NCBI GenBank assembly: GCA_011176545.1
Contig: DUEN01000009.1
Location: forward strand, 73,510 to 119,677
Direction: 5' to 3'
Source of the DNA: Caldilineae bacterium
GTDB taxonomy: Bacteria; Chloroflexota; Anaerolineae; DUEN01
Length of the DNA: 46,168 nt
The translations under genes were made by a program, and so were the position numbers. Shown one piece after another: positions 36,253 to 46,009 of this stretch. Under the pieces are notes generated by a model. The model had not been told where the DNA came from and ran no database searches. It saw nothing but the letters and a program-made list of their open reading frames with translations. Every line of letters starts with the position of its first letter. Position 1 is the first letter of the stretch.

Positions 36253-36696
36253 TTAGGATAATGTGACCCCTCGTCGGCTCGCCCACTGTTCCCCCAGTCG
36301 GTCCAGGGTCTCCGCGTCCAGGACCTGCAGGGCCATGGGGAACAGCACGCGCTCCTCCTTGGCGAAGTGCTCGCGGGCTACCCGTATCACTCTCGTCAAA
36401 AGCGTGCGCACCTCCTCTGCGTTTTCGGCCTCCTGAGCGCCGGTCAGGGCGCTTTCGATCTCGTCGTGTTCCATCCGCATGACGGCCAGTGGCCCCATGG
36501 GACCCAGATGGGGATCCAGGGCGGCGAAGAGCAGCTCGTTCTCCAGGTTGGCATGGCTCCCCAGCGCGGCGGCTAGGAGCGCCGCCTGTTCACGGATCTG
36601 CGCCGCGTCCTCCGCCGCCGGGATCGCCTGTTCCAAATGGGCGAATTGGGCGTAGAAGGCCCCATGTTCCCCCAACAGTGCTTCGATGATCTTCAT
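36253..36696 (-). CDS. Hemerythrin HHE-domain protein (first of pair)
   Basis: About 147 residues. Di-iron ligand blocks are LLGEHGAFYAQF, GSHANLENELLFAAL, MRMEHDEIESAL and AREHFAKEERVLFPMAL, in four-helix-bundle spacing. It resembles its downstream neighbour in layout but not closely in sequence, so the pair may be divergent paralogues. The role is probably NO or O2 binding, or iron-centre repair. GGAGGG before the ATG at 36696 fixes the start. It follows the DUF1858 gene by 20 bp; together they match the two domains of RIC proteins (small Cys domain plus hemerythrin) as separate genes. Confidence 0.9.
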   Translation of the reverse strand: MKIIEALLGEHGAFYAQFAHLEQAIPAAEDAAQIREQAALLAAALGSHANLENELLFAALDPHLGPMGPLAVMRMEHDEIESALTGAQEAENAEEVRTLLTRVIRVAREHFAKEERVLFPMALQVLDAETLDRLGEQWASRRGVTLS

Positions 36697-36716
36697 AAGT
36701 TCCCTCCGTGGTGATG

Positions 36717-36962
36717 TTAAAGCCATCCCTCCTCGGGTCCGGCCCCGGGCGGACCGGTCTCAGCGATGGTCCGTCGCAGCTCGCTCAGGAAGAGATCGAG
36801 CCTCAGATCGTAAGCCGTCGTCACGTCCGCCAGGGTGTCGAAGGGAGCCATGGTGCATCCGATACAGGCCATCCGGTAACGCAGGAAGACCTGAGCGGTC
36901 TGCGGCCAGCGAGCCAATAGCTCGGCAACGGTTAGATCAGCCGTGAGGCCCATATCGTCCAT
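36717..36962 (-). CDS. DUF1858 small CxxC protein
   Basis: 81 residues. TVAELLARWPQTAQVFLRYRMACIGC in two parts is the diagnostic block of DUF1858 (T-V-x-E-L-L-x-x-x-P-x-x-x-x-V-F-x-x-x-x-M-x-C-x-x-C), with CIGC the likely metal or redox site. The fold is shared with the N-domain of ScdA/YtfE (RIC) proteins. It is the first gene of the hemerythrin unit, with promoter and operator directly upstream. The ATG at 36962 is preceded by GGAGAGG; an upstream in-frame extension to 37088 would run through the promoter and is rejected. Confidence 0.88.
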   Translation of the reverse strand: MDDMGLTADLTVAELLARWPQTAQVFLRYRMACIGCTMAPFDTLADVTTAYDLRLDLFLSELRRTIAETGPPGAGPEEGWL

Positions 36963-36982
36963 GGCTACCTCTCCGGTTCGTA

Positions 36983-37028
36983 AGGATATCAGGGGGGATG
37001 AAGGGGGTCTTTGCGCTGGGACAAAGAG
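36983..37028 (-). promoter_or_regulatory. Promoter with Crp/Fnr-type operator for the DUF1858-hemerythrin unit
   Basis: On the minus strand an imperfect 22-bp palindrome (37028 to 37007; plus-strand halves GTCTTTGCGC and GACAAAGAG) is followed after 18 bp by an extended -10, TGATATCCT (hexamer 36988 to 36983). The predicted start is near 36976, which centres the palindrome at -41.5, the class II activator position. Sixteen of 22 bases match the palindrome before nosZ. Confidence 0.7.
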
Positions 37029-37055
37029 GAAGACCTCACACGCCCTGAGAAAAGA

Positions 37056-37086
37056 GGGTGGCGGAAGACGTCGTCTTCCGCCACCC
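37056..37086 (-). terminator. Intrinsic terminator ending the nos operon
   Basis: GGGTGGCGGAAGAC, three bases, GTCTTCCGCCACCC give a perfect 14-pair stem. On the minus strand it is followed by TCTTTTCTC, 51 bp after the lipoprotein cytochrome stop. It separates the nos operon from the DUF1858 unit. Confidence 0.8.
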
Positions 37087-37136
37087 AAATGGCTGAGCTT
37101 GAGAGGAGGGTTCCTATAGATGTGCTTTCCAGTCCC

Positions 37137-37535
37137 TTACTCCTGTATGGATCGAATGTAGGTGATGATGGCCTTGATCTGGTCATCCGTCAGAGCCGGG
37201 TTGCCTCCCTTTGGTGGCATATCCACGCCGGTGGTGTTCTGGGGATCACTAGCCGGACGTCCCCTCTTGACGAACTCCAGCAGCTCATCATCGGTCAGAC
37301 CCTTCACGAACTCGCTCGTCGTGAGGTCCTTTCCCAATCCAGGCAGGCCCTTCCCATCCGAGCCGTGGCAAGCGGAACAGCTCTGCTGAAATAAATCTTT
37401 TCCCTCGGCCAGGACCTCCGCCGACGGTCCGGAAGAGACTGGCTCCTCCTTCTTCCCTCCTTTCCCACCACACCCAGCCGCGGCGATCGCCAGGGCCAAG
37501 ATCATGACCATCGTGAACAACCATTGACGTCTCAC
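37137..37535 (-). CDS. Lipoprotein monoheme cytochrome c
   Basis: About 132 residues. A lipoprotein signal (MVMILALAIAAAGCGGK, lipobox A-A-G-C) is followed by a Lys/Ser linker and one class-I cytochrome c domain: heme motif CSACH in LFQQSCSACHGSDGKG and a Met axial ligand in VDMPPKGGNP. It would sit lipid-anchored on the outer face and could deliver electrons to NosZ. The start is a GTG at 37535 (another GTG is three bases upstream) because AGGAGG lies seven bases before it. It is the last gene of the nos operon, 73 bp after nosL. Confidence 0.9.
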   Translation of the reverse strand: MRRQWLFTMVMILALAIAAAGCGGKGGKKEEPVSSGPSAEVLAEGKDLFQQSCSACHGSDGKGLPGLGKDLTTSEFVKGLTDDELLEFVKRGRPASDPQNTTGVDMPPKGGNPALTDDQIKAIITYIRSIQE

Positions 37536-37608
37536 CACATCCCCTCCTAAGTTTGATAGATGAAGTCTCCGTGAAATGCACGCCGGGCCACAAGAGCGAG
37601 CGAAGTTC

Positions 37609-38106
37609 CTAGTCCGCCATCTGCATCTGGTGCTCCTGCGCGTGGCCCGGCATGATCTCGCCAGCGGCGAATCGCTCTCGCAGCGTCTCAAACGTCAAGA
37701 CCATGCCATGCTTTGCACCTGCCAGTCGCTCAGCGCGCTCCTGATCGGCCACGGCGACGATCCCGTATCCCATCGGGGTGACGAGCTCCTCGCCGACCAC
37801 GAAGTAGGCCTTATCCGCCTTCAGCCACTCCTCCGTCTCATAGTCATGGACCCATAGGGCGGTTACCTCCTCGCCTTGCTCGGCCAGGAATAGCAACATG
37901 TCCCCGATGTCGTCGAAGCGACGTACTTCGCCCTGACCAGTGACGTAGGCCGCCGCGAAGCGGGCCTCGCTGATGATCATACGACACTGATCACAGGCAT
38001 CCTCTCCATATCGGATGTCCGGCGGGGCGTTGAGCTGCGCGGGAGGCTGACATGCCGACGCCAACAGCAGAACGACCAACCAGACCAGTCCCATTCGTGT
38101 CATCAT
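37609..38106 (-). CDS. nosL: NosL copper-binding lipoprotein
   Basis: 165 residues. The lipoprotein signal is GLVWLVVLLLASACQP (lipobox A-S-A-C). The Cu(I) site C-x-x-C-x-M is visible as ACDQCRMII, followed by ARFAAAYVTGQGEVRRFDDIGDM in parts, the typical NosL block. NosL hands copper to apo-NosZ outside the membrane. The start ATGATG overlaps the nosY stop (TGA), giving translational coupling. A longer in-frame extension into nosY lacks a signal and is rejected. Confidence 0.93.
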   Translation of the reverse strand: MMTRMGLVWLVVLLLASACQPPAQLNAPPDIRYGEDACDQCRMIISEARFAAAYVTGQGEVRRFDDIGDMLLFLAEQGEEVTALWVHDYETEEWLKADKAYFVVGEELVTPMGYGIVAVADQERAERLAGAKHGMVLTFETLRERFAAGEIMPGHAQEHQMQMAD

Positions 38107-38936
38107 AGCACTCCCCGGTAGCGGAAGATGAGATAGGCCAGGATGAATGGCAGGGCATCCCAGAGCAGCAGGATCCCCATCAAGAAGGGCATCAGCCGCT
38201 CGCCGTACATGCGCACGGCGTAGAGCCCCGCCGGCCCCAATACCTCCAGGCTGCCCCGGATGACCAGGACGGCGGCCAGCTTGAACACCTGTAGCGGGTT
38301 CAACAAGGCCAGGGCGAAGAGCTCTCCGACTCTGAGCTTGAGCGTCAGCGCGGTGCCCATCAACCCCAGGTCGCCGAAGAACACGAGCGACAGCCACAGG
38401 AACAGGGCGATGCCCAGGGCCACGGACCCCTTTCTCACCGCGGCCGAGACGAGCATCCCCAGGCTGAGGCTGCCCAGGGCCAGGAAGAAGGCCAACGCCA
38501 CGAGGGCCAGATACTCGCTGACGTGCGTCGTTCCCCCTCGCCAGGCGATCACCAGGCCGCTGATGCCGAACCCGGACACCAGGGCGGCCAGGAGCGCCGA
38601 TGCCAGCCCCAGATACTTGCCCAGGAGCACCTCGAGGCCGTTAACGGGCTGCGATAGGAGATAAAGCAGCGTGCCTCGCTCCCGCTCCCCTGCCAGGCTT
38701 AGTGCGCCCAGGGTCAGCCCCATGAGGGGGACGATGAGCAGCACCAGGTTGATGAGGCTGGCCCCTGTGCGGCCGAATCCGGCCAGCCCATACGTCCCCA
38801 CGCCGGAGAGCCCCAGCCAGGACAGAGCCAATGCCAGCCCGGCGAAGGCGATGGCGTAGAGGACGAACCACCGGTTACGCAGGGCATCGCGCATCTCCTT
38901 TTGGGCCAATATTAAAACCGTGAACCCATCAATCAT
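38103..38936 (-). CDS. nosY: NosY ABC-transporter permease
   Basis: 277 residues with six membrane helices and an ABC-2 type layout. LILAQKEMRDALRNRWFVLYAIAF in parts at the N-terminus and LSLAGERERGTLLYLLSQPV after helix two are the family signatures (E-R-E-x-G-T-L-x-x-L-L). With NosF and NosD it supports assembly of the CuZ centre of N2O reductase. The start overlaps the end of the nosD-nosF frame by eight bases (GATGATTGATGG). Secure by sequence and context. Confidence 0.93.
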   Translation of the reverse strand: MIDGFTVLILAQKEMRDALRNRWFVLYAIAFAGLALALSWLGLSGVGTYGLAGFGRTGASLINLVLLIVPLMGLTLGALSLAGERERGTLLYLLSQPVNGLEVLLGKYLGLASALLAALVSGFGISGLVIAWRGGTTHVSEYLALVALAFFLALGSLSLGMLVSAAVRKGSVALGIALFLWLSLVFFGDLGLMGTALTLKLRVGELFALALLNPLQVFKLAAVLVIRGSLEVLGPAGLYAVRMYGERLMPFLMGILLLWDALPFILAYLIFRYRGVL

Positions 38937-41259
38937 CCCCGTTACCCCCGCTCGTATGATGCATGTCGAAATCGTTCACCGGGATGCCCGCCTGGGCGAG
39001 CAGGGAGATCGGCCGCGCTTTCTCGTAGGGCGCGACCGAGACCTGAATCCCAGCGCCGTTGCGACCGACCGCGAAGCCGTGATCGGCGAGCGTGGTCATC
39101 GCTGGCTCGACCCACTCCCCCGGCAGATGCAGGCGCAACACCAGGCCCCCGCCCGCTTGCGACACGAACGCCTCCGGCGTCTGCTCCGATACGATGCGTC
39201 CCTTCTCCATGACCAGGACCCGATCGGCCAAGGTCATCACCTCATCCGGCCGATGCGATGAGAATAGGAGCGTCTTGCCGGCCGCCTTGACCTCGGCCAG
39301 GAACCTCAATAGATCCTCACGCGCCCGCGCGTCCAGATTGGCTGTCGGCTCGTCCAACACCAGGAGTGGGGGATCGGCCAGCAGGGCGATGGCCAGGGCT
39401 AGGCGCTGCTTCATGCCGCCGGATAGCGTCCGCACCGGCTGACGGACGTGCTCGCTCAGACCCAGACGCTGCAACACCCCGTCGATAGGCTCCAGGGACG
39501 CCCCCTTCAGGCGGGCGAAGAGGAGGAGAGTCTCCTCTACCGTCATGTCGTCGTAGAAGCTCAGCTCCTGGGGCACGAAGCCCACTAGCCGCCGCGCGGC
39601 CTTGCCCTGGGTCCGTACGTCGTAGTCGCCCAGATGTACCGTCCCCTCGAACGGCAACAGACCCAGCAAGCATCGCAGTATCGTGGTCTTGCCGGCGCCG
39701 TTGGCGCCCCAAAGCGCGATCGCCTCACCGGCCTTGACCTCGAACGAGACGTGGTCTACGGCGATCAGCGAGCCGAAGCGCTTCGTCAGGTCGCGGACGC
39801 GGATCATATGCGTTCCTCCATCTTCAGACACGTCAGACAGCGTCCGCCTGCTCACCCGCCGTCGGAGCGGCAGGCGTGAGGCGGACATCAATGCGATTGC
39901 GAACACGAACAGCCCCGCGGCGGCCCCAGCGAGCCCGCGGGTGTCCGCCCTGGGGATGGCAGGCAAGCCCTCGGGGATGCGCGGCGCCATGAGCGGCCGG
40001 GTGTCGATCAGCTTCGGCTGCGGCTTGACCAGCGGGAAGGCGCGGGCCGCGAAGTCCATCGCCTGCACCGCCGGGCTGCCGTCGAGGAGCCGCAGTGCTG
40101 GATACCGATCCATGAGGTTCTCGAACAGCCGCGCCGCCCGATAGGGCACATCGCCCACGCCGTCGCCGTTCGCGTCGTATCCCGCGTAGTCGCTCCAATA
40201 GTTCCCCAAGTCGTCCACCGTCCAGGAGTTCTCCCTCAGCCGCCCGCCGCCGGCGATGCTCACTTGCTCCCGGTTCTCCAGGAACCCGTTGCCCATGAAC
40301 CGGTTGCGCCGCACCGAGGGCTGCAGGGTTACCCCGATGTCGTTGAAGGCGAAGACATTCCCCCGAAACAGGGTCGTACTGTCGATCTCACGCGGGGAGT
40401 TATCCACGAAGGCGCCCACGCGGTTGTCCAGGAAGAGGTTCTCCTCGATCACTGCGTCGTCCATGTCCTTAAGGCCGATGCCGAAGCCGCTGGGGCCGCG
40501 GTTATAGGCGAAGGTGTTGCGTCGCAGGTGCAGGCGGCGGCTGTACATCAGGAAGGCGCCCACGGAGTTATCAGACAGCCGGTTCCCCTCGATGAGGGCG
40601 TCATCGCAATACATGAAATGCAGGCCATAGCGCCCCCCTGTCACCACGTTGCCGCGCACCGTCAGGCGCTCCGAGTACCAGAGGATGACGTCCCGGCCCC
40701 GGTCCACCACGTTCTCCTCGATGCGGACGTCGTTGCTGTACCAGACGCGGATCGGGTCCCCCCGCCGCGGCAGGGGCAGATCCTTTCCGGAGATCGTATT
40801 ACGCCGGATGATGCTCCCGGATGCCTTGCGCAGGTAGATGCCGAACAGGATCTCCTCCAGCCGGTTGTCCTCTATCACGACGTTGGGCGCCTCGACGGCG
40901 ATGGCGGAGTTCTCCTCGTCCAGCGAATCCCCGCTGTTCGTGATGACGAACCCGCGCAGCACGGTGCCTGACGCGGTGATCTTCACGACCGTGCCTTGGC
41001 CGCGGCCATCCACCACCGGCCAGTCACGGCCGATGAGCGTGACGCGCTTGTCCACGACGATGGGGCCGGTGTGAATCCCTCCATCGACGAGGATCTCATC
41101 CCCGTCGGCGGCTTCGGCCAGCGCCTCCGCCAAGGTCCGATAAGGTCCATCCTGGGACACGACGAGGACGCGTCCTTCCTGGGCGATCCCCCATCCCGCC
41201 CACCAGGTCCAGCACAGGAGGGTTACCCCGACGAAGATCAGGATCTTAATTCGTCCCAT
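38929..41259 (-). CDS. nosD: NosD-NosF fusion: periplasmic-type beta-helix protein plus ABC ATPase
   Basis: 776 residues in one frame. Residues 1-25 are a signal peptide (ILIFVGVTLLCWTWWAGWGIA). About 35-430 is the NosD right-handed beta-helix (YRTLAEALAEAADGDEILVDGG, then N-x-x-x-x-N repeats such as ILWYSERLTVRGNVVTGGRYGL in parts). A membrane helix follows near 448-468 (GAAAGLFVFAIALMSAS). From Met485 on is a complete NosF ATPase: Walker A GANGAGKTT, signature LSGGMKQRLALA, Walker B LLVLDEPTANLDA, switch SSHRP. NosD outside and NosF inside the membrane agree with one anchor helix between them. GGAGG lies seven bases before Met485 (ATG at 39807), so NosF may also be made separately. These proteins mature the CuZ centre. 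Confidence 0.92.
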   Translation of the reverse strand: MGRIKILIFVGVTLLCWTWWAGWGIAQEGRVLVVSQDGPYRTLAEALAEAADGDEILVDGGIHTGPIVVDKRVTLIGRDWPVVDGRGQGTVVKITASGTVLRGFVITNSGDSLDEENSAIAVEAPNVVIEDNRLEEILFGIYLRKASGSIIRRNTISGKDLPLPRRGDPIRVWYSNDVRIEENVVDRGRDVILWYSERLTVRGNVVTGGRYGLHFMYCDDALIEGNRLSDNSVGAFLMYSRRLHLRRNTFAYNRGPSGFGIGLKDMDDAVIEENLFLDNRVGAFVDNSPREIDSTTLFRGNVFAFNDIGVTLQPSVRRNRFMGNGFLENREQVSIAGGGRLRENSWTVDDLGNYWSDYAGYDANGDGVGDVPYRAARLFENLMDRYPALRLLDGSPAVQAMDFAARAFPLVKPQPKLIDTRPLMAPRIPEGLPAIPRADTRGLAGAAAGLFVFAIALMSASRLPLRRRVSRRTLSDVSEDGGTHMIRVRDLTKRFGSLIAVDHVSFEVKAGEAIALWGANGAGKTTILRCLLGLLPFEGTVHLGDYDVRTQGKAARRLVGFVPQELSFYDDMTVEETLLLFARLKGASLEPIDGVLQRLGLSEHVRQPVRTLSGGMKQRLALAIALLADPPLLVLDEPTANLDARAREDLLRFLAEVKAAGKTLLFSSHRPDEVMTLADRVLVMEKGRIVSEQTPEAFVSQAGGGLVLRLHLPGEWVEPAMTTLADHGFAVGRNGAGIQVSVAPYEKARPISLLAQAGIPVNDFDMHHTSGGNGDD

Positions 41260-41265
41260 AGCGTG

Positions 41266-41934
41266 CTAATCCTCGAGCTGGCCTCGACGCGCGGCCTCTA
41301 CCAACGGCTTATAGGCCCGCCGGTGGAAGTACAGGCCCAGCAGGATGAGGAATGAGGACAGAAGGGCCAGGTAGAAGCCACGATCGACCGCGGCCACGGT
41401 CCGGAATTGCCCGACGGCCCCTTCACCCAAAACCGGCGGCACGAAGGGCTTAATGGCACTGCTCAGTGGTGCGGTCGGATCCAGGTTCTGACCGAAATAC
41501 CGCAACCAGAAGTACAGATCGGCCAGGAAGATGCCTGGGAACAAGAGCGCGGGCAGGGCGAGGAGCACGGCCCACTGATTGTGAACGTAGATGGCGGCGA
41601 TCACCAGCAGCGAGAGCACGATGATGGCGAAGATGCTCAAGGAGCGCTCCAGCTGGGCGGCTTCCTCTAAAGGCCGCATGCCGATGTAATGATTCAGGCT
41701 ATCGATCTCTCGCACGTCGCCGGTCATCCGGTTGACGTAGACCTGTACCTCCAGGCCGCCTGGGTACTGGGGTGCCAGCAACTTCATGCGCCAGTATGGC
41801 GCGAAGATGGACACCAGCAGGCAGAAGGCCGCGAGCCCCAGGAAGATGGTGGGCAGCATGTAGCGCAGCTGCTCCTGTGTTCCCCCCGCCTCTGGGACTC
41901 GCGGTCCGATAAATCGTTCCAAGGACTCCTTCAT
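41266..41934 (-). CDS. NosB-like nos-cluster membrane protein
   Basis: About 222 residues with four membrane helices. Between helix one and two lies an extracytoplasmic loop with APYWRMKLLAPQYPGGLEVQ and VREIDSLNHYIGMRPLEEA. This membrane protein is characteristic of clade II nos clusters, where one called NosB is needed for N2O reduction in Wolinella; equivalence is inferred from context and topology, not proven. It lies between nosZ and nosD on the same strand, six bases before nosD. The ATG at 41934 (MKESLERF) is chosen; an upstream extension would run through the hairpin. Confidence 0.72.
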   Translation of the reverse strand: MKESLERFIGPRVPEAGGTQEQLRYMLPTIFLGLAAFCLLVSIFAPYWRMKLLAPQYPGGLEVQVYVNRMTGDVREIDSLNHYIGMRPLEEAAQLERSLSIFAIIVLSLLVIAAIYVHNQWAVLLALPALLFPGIFLADLYFWLRYFGQNLDPTAPLSSAIKPFVPPVLGEGAVGQFRTVAAVDRGFYLALLSSFLILLGLYFHRRAYKPLVEAARRGQLED

Positions 41935-41955
41935 AAGCAGGCTTGCCCCCTGGGC

Positions 41956-41997
41956 ATGGGCGATGGACGGCGAGTGAAGCCGCCGTCCATCGCCCAT
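41956..41997 (-). other. Strong hairpin between nosZ and the NosB-like gene
   Basis: ATGGGCGATGGACGGCG and its reverse complement form a perfect 17-pair stem around eight bases, 14 bp after the nosZ stop. No T-run follows on the minus strand. It could stabilise the nosZ message or attenuate read-through to the maturation genes, rather than act as a full terminator. Confidence 0.75.
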
Positions 41998-42011
41998 TGT
42001 GGTTGATCACA

Positions 42012-44060
<2,049 letters not shown>

Positions 44061-44171
44061 GAGCAAGACCTCCTCTCCAGATTTTGGATCCAGGATAGAG
44101 TCAGGATAAGAGTGGGGTATACGACGTCACACCGCGTGAAGACCGGCGCTCTACTCTCCCTTTTTACGGTC

Positions 44172-44217
44172 AGCATACCCGGTTCCCGGACGGGATTCTT
44201 TGCGCGAGCGCAAAGAA
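44172..44217 (-). promoter_or_regulatory. nosZ promoter with perfect Crp/Fnr-type operator
   Basis: TTCTTTGCGC, two bases, GCGCAAAGAA (44196-44217) form a perfect palindrome. On the minus strand it is followed after 18 bp by a -10 TATGCT (44177 to 44172). The predicted start is near 44165, so the palindrome is centred at -41.5, with a nosZ leader of about 105 nt. The same arrangement precedes the DUF1858 gene. The adjacent Crp/Fnr gene is the likely source of the activator. Confidence 0.75.
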
Positions 44218-44220
44218 CCA

Positions 44221-44249
44221 GATAGCCGAAGGCAACGCCTTCGGCTATC
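44221..44249 (-). terminator. Hairpin between the Crp/Fnr gene and nosZ
   Basis: GATAGCCGAAGGC, three bases, GCCTTCGGCTATC give a perfect 13-pair stem, 60 bp after the Crp/Fnr stop. On the minus strand TGGTTCTTTG follows, which is only moderately T-rich. It probably ends the regulator transcript just before the nosZ operator. Confidence 0.65.
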
Positions 44250-44308
44250 TCTGAGATGGGACGACCTTCGAGCTCGTCTATTCACCCCTCAAAGCGGTGC
44301 AGACGGAT

Positions 44309-45082
44309 CTACGAGGCAAGGGCTCTTTCCTCTGGCGGATCGGACGGCAGGTCCTCGGCGATGACCACGAGGCTATGCGGCTTCCGTATGATGACCTGCG
44401 CGCGCCCGCACTTGATGAGATGCTGCGACTCCCATCGACTCAAGATACGGCTGACCGTGTAGAGCGTCGTCCCCGTCATCTCGGCCAGATCCTGTCGGGT
44501 CAGGGGGATGTCAATGAGGATACCAGCTTCCACTTTGCGGCCCGTTTGCCGAACCAGACGAAGGAGCGTTCGGGCGATGCGTCGTTCCACTCGCTCCGTC
44601 ATCAGCTCTCGCAGGCGGTCCTGTAGCTCTTGAACGTGCCGGGCCATGAGGTCGATCACGTTCAGAGCCAGCTGGGGATACTCCTCCATGAGGCGAGTCA
44701 TCGTCTCGCCATCCCAGGCCAGAGCCTCGCAGTCCTCCACGGCCTCGGCCGAGACGGGATATTCGGCCGCCCCCAGCACGGCGATGCCGCCGAACACGCT
44801 CCTAGGGCCGATGAAGCCGAAGACGACTTGATAGCCCTCAGGGGTGACCTGAGCGAGCCTGACCCGTCCCCGGGTGAGGAGATAGAGGAACAAGGGCGCG
44901 TCCCCCTGAAGGAAGAAGAAGGCGCCACGCTCCACCCTTCGGCGATGGGCCATGCGGGCGATCAACGTCAGGGCTTTCGTATCCAGACCCTGGAAGAGCG
45001 AGACCTCTCGTAAGAGGGAAGCCCTCTCATCGTGGATCACAGCTTGCCGTGTGGGACCGACCGATTGCCTTTCAAGGACCAT
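44309..45082 (-). CDS. Crp/Fnr-family transcription regulator
   Basis: About 257 residues. A cyclic-nucleotide-binding-like beta-roll (FFFLQGDAPLFLYLLTRGRVRLAQ, then FGFIGPRSVFGGIAVLG) is followed by a long dimer helix and a winged helix with DLAEMTGTTLYTVSRILSRWE. The N-terminal cysteine set of FNR is absent (only two scattered Cys), so it is not an iron-sulfur oxygen sensor. It may be a heme- or NO-responsive DNR/NnrR-like protein, which is an inference. The recognition helix TLYTVSR differs from the E-x-x-S-R of FNR/CRP, in line with the non-canonical CTTTGCGC half-site at nosZ. An ATG at 45082 is used; a GTG three bases upstream is possible. Confidence 0.9.
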   Translation of the reverse strand: MVLERQSVGPTRQAVIHDERASLLREVSLFQGLDTKALTLIARMAHRRRVERGAFFFLQGDAPLFLYLLTRGRVRLAQVTPEGYQVVFGFIGPRSVFGGIAVLGAAEYPVSAEAVEDCEALAWDGETMTRLMEEYPQLALNVIDLMARHVQELQDRLRELMTERVERRIARTLLRLVRQTGRKVEAGILIDIPLTRQDLAEMTGTTLYTVSRILSRWESQHLIKCGRAQVIIRKPHSLVVIAEDLPSDPPEERALAS

Positions 45083-45156
45083 CACGGACTCACGGAGTTC
45101 ACATTAGCAAAGAGATTGACGATGCTTCTCAAGGCTCTTACCCCACTCGTTGATCC

Positions 45157-45184
45157 GGAAGGGCGAGGCATGCCTCGCCCCTAC
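45157..45184. repeat. 28-bp palindromic repeat copy overlapping a stop codon
   Basis: GGGCGAGGCA and TGCCTCGCCC form the core. The right end keeps GCCCCTAC, but the left end is altered (GGAAGGGC instead of GTAGGGGC). Read on the minus strand the intact end begins GTAGGGGC, and its TAG is the stop codon of the diheme cytochrome gene. Confidence 0.75.
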
Positions 45185-45999
45185 CTGCGCGAGTACCACA
45201 TCACACCGCCGGCGATGATCAGAATCGAAGCGATCAGGATGGCGATGACCTCGATGTGCTGGCCTGGCCCGATCGCGAGCGTCGGCGCGGCCGGGGCCTC
45301 TGAGGGCGTCAAGGGCTGCCAGCTGAGGATGAACGCCACGATGTCATCGATATCCTGCTCCGTCAGCGGCCCGCCGTTCTCCCGGCTCCAGGCCGGCATG
45401 GGCGAGCCCGGCACGCCCTCCTCGATCACCGTCTTGACGCGGAGATCGGGCCGGATCGAGGGCCAGGCCCTCGCCAGCGTGGCGCCGACGCGGCCCTCGC
45501 CGCTGGGGCCATGGCAGACGGCGCAGTTCTCAGCATAGAGGATCGCCCCCCGGTTAGGGTCGCCCGCCACCTCCGGGATAGGCGTGATGGGCGGCCGAGG
45601 CGTGAACGTCGGCGTGGGGGCGAGCGGCGGTATCCCGCCCGTCTCCCAGCTCAGGATGTAGCGCACCAGGGCGTCGATCTCCTCGTCGGTCAGCGGGCCG
45701 CCTTTCTTCTGGCTCCAGGCCGGCATGGGCGAGCCGGGGATCCCGTTCTCGATGGCCTCCCTGACGCGCAGGCCAGGGCGGATGGATGGCCAATCCTTAG
45801 CCAGGGTGACCCCAACGCGTCCCTTGCCATCCGGGCCATGGCAGACGGCACAGTTCTCGGCATAGAGGCGGGCCCCCAGTTCCAGCTCCTCCTGAGTGGG
45901 CTCCTGGGCCCAGGATAGGATGGATCGAAGCGACAGGATCGTCAGGATGGCCAGGAGGGCCAACCCGATCCTGTGCGGGTGAACGCGTGGGCGTGACAT
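45181..45999 (-). CDS. Membrane-anchored diheme cytochrome c
   Basis: 272 residues. A signal/anchor (IGLALLAILTILSLRSILSWA) is followed by two tandem cytochrome c domains of about 105 residues. Each has LYAENCAVCHGP with CAVCH, and a Met ligand in PGSPMPAWS. A Thr-Pro linker (TPTFTPRPPITPIPE) joins them. The C-terminus is a membrane helix (VIAILIASILIIAGGVMWY) ending YSRR. The two domains are so alike that an internal duplication is evident. Placed next to the regulator and nosZ, it is a candidate electron donor to NosZ. Its stop codon lies in the palindromic repeat. GGAGGG precedes the ATG. Confidence 0.92.
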   Translation of the reverse strand: MSRPRVHPHRIGLALLAILTILSLRSILSWAQEPTQEELELGARLYAENCAVCHGPDGKGRVGVTLAKDWPSIRPGLRVREAIENGIPGSPMPAWSQKKGGPLTDEEIDALVRYILSWETGGIPPLAPTPTFTPRPPITPIPEVAGDPNRGAILYAENCAVCHGPSGEGRVGATLARAWPSIRPDLRVKTVIEEGVPGSPMPAWSRENGGPLTEQDIDDIVAFILSWQPLTPSEAPAAPTLAIGPGQHIEVIAILIASILIIAGGVMWYSRR

Positions 46000-46009
46000 G
46001 GCTTCCCTC

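Noticed and set aside
38107-38397. N-terminal extension of NosL upstream into nosY
   Set aside because: The extension overlaps nosY in another frame and would bury the lipoprotein signal; the ATGATGA overlap start is better.
45093-45114. GCAAAGAG half-site upstream of the Crp/Fnr gene, possible autoregulation
   Set aside because: The opposite half fits poorly with the 22-bp palindrome and no -10 is found at the expected distance; too weak to list as an operator.
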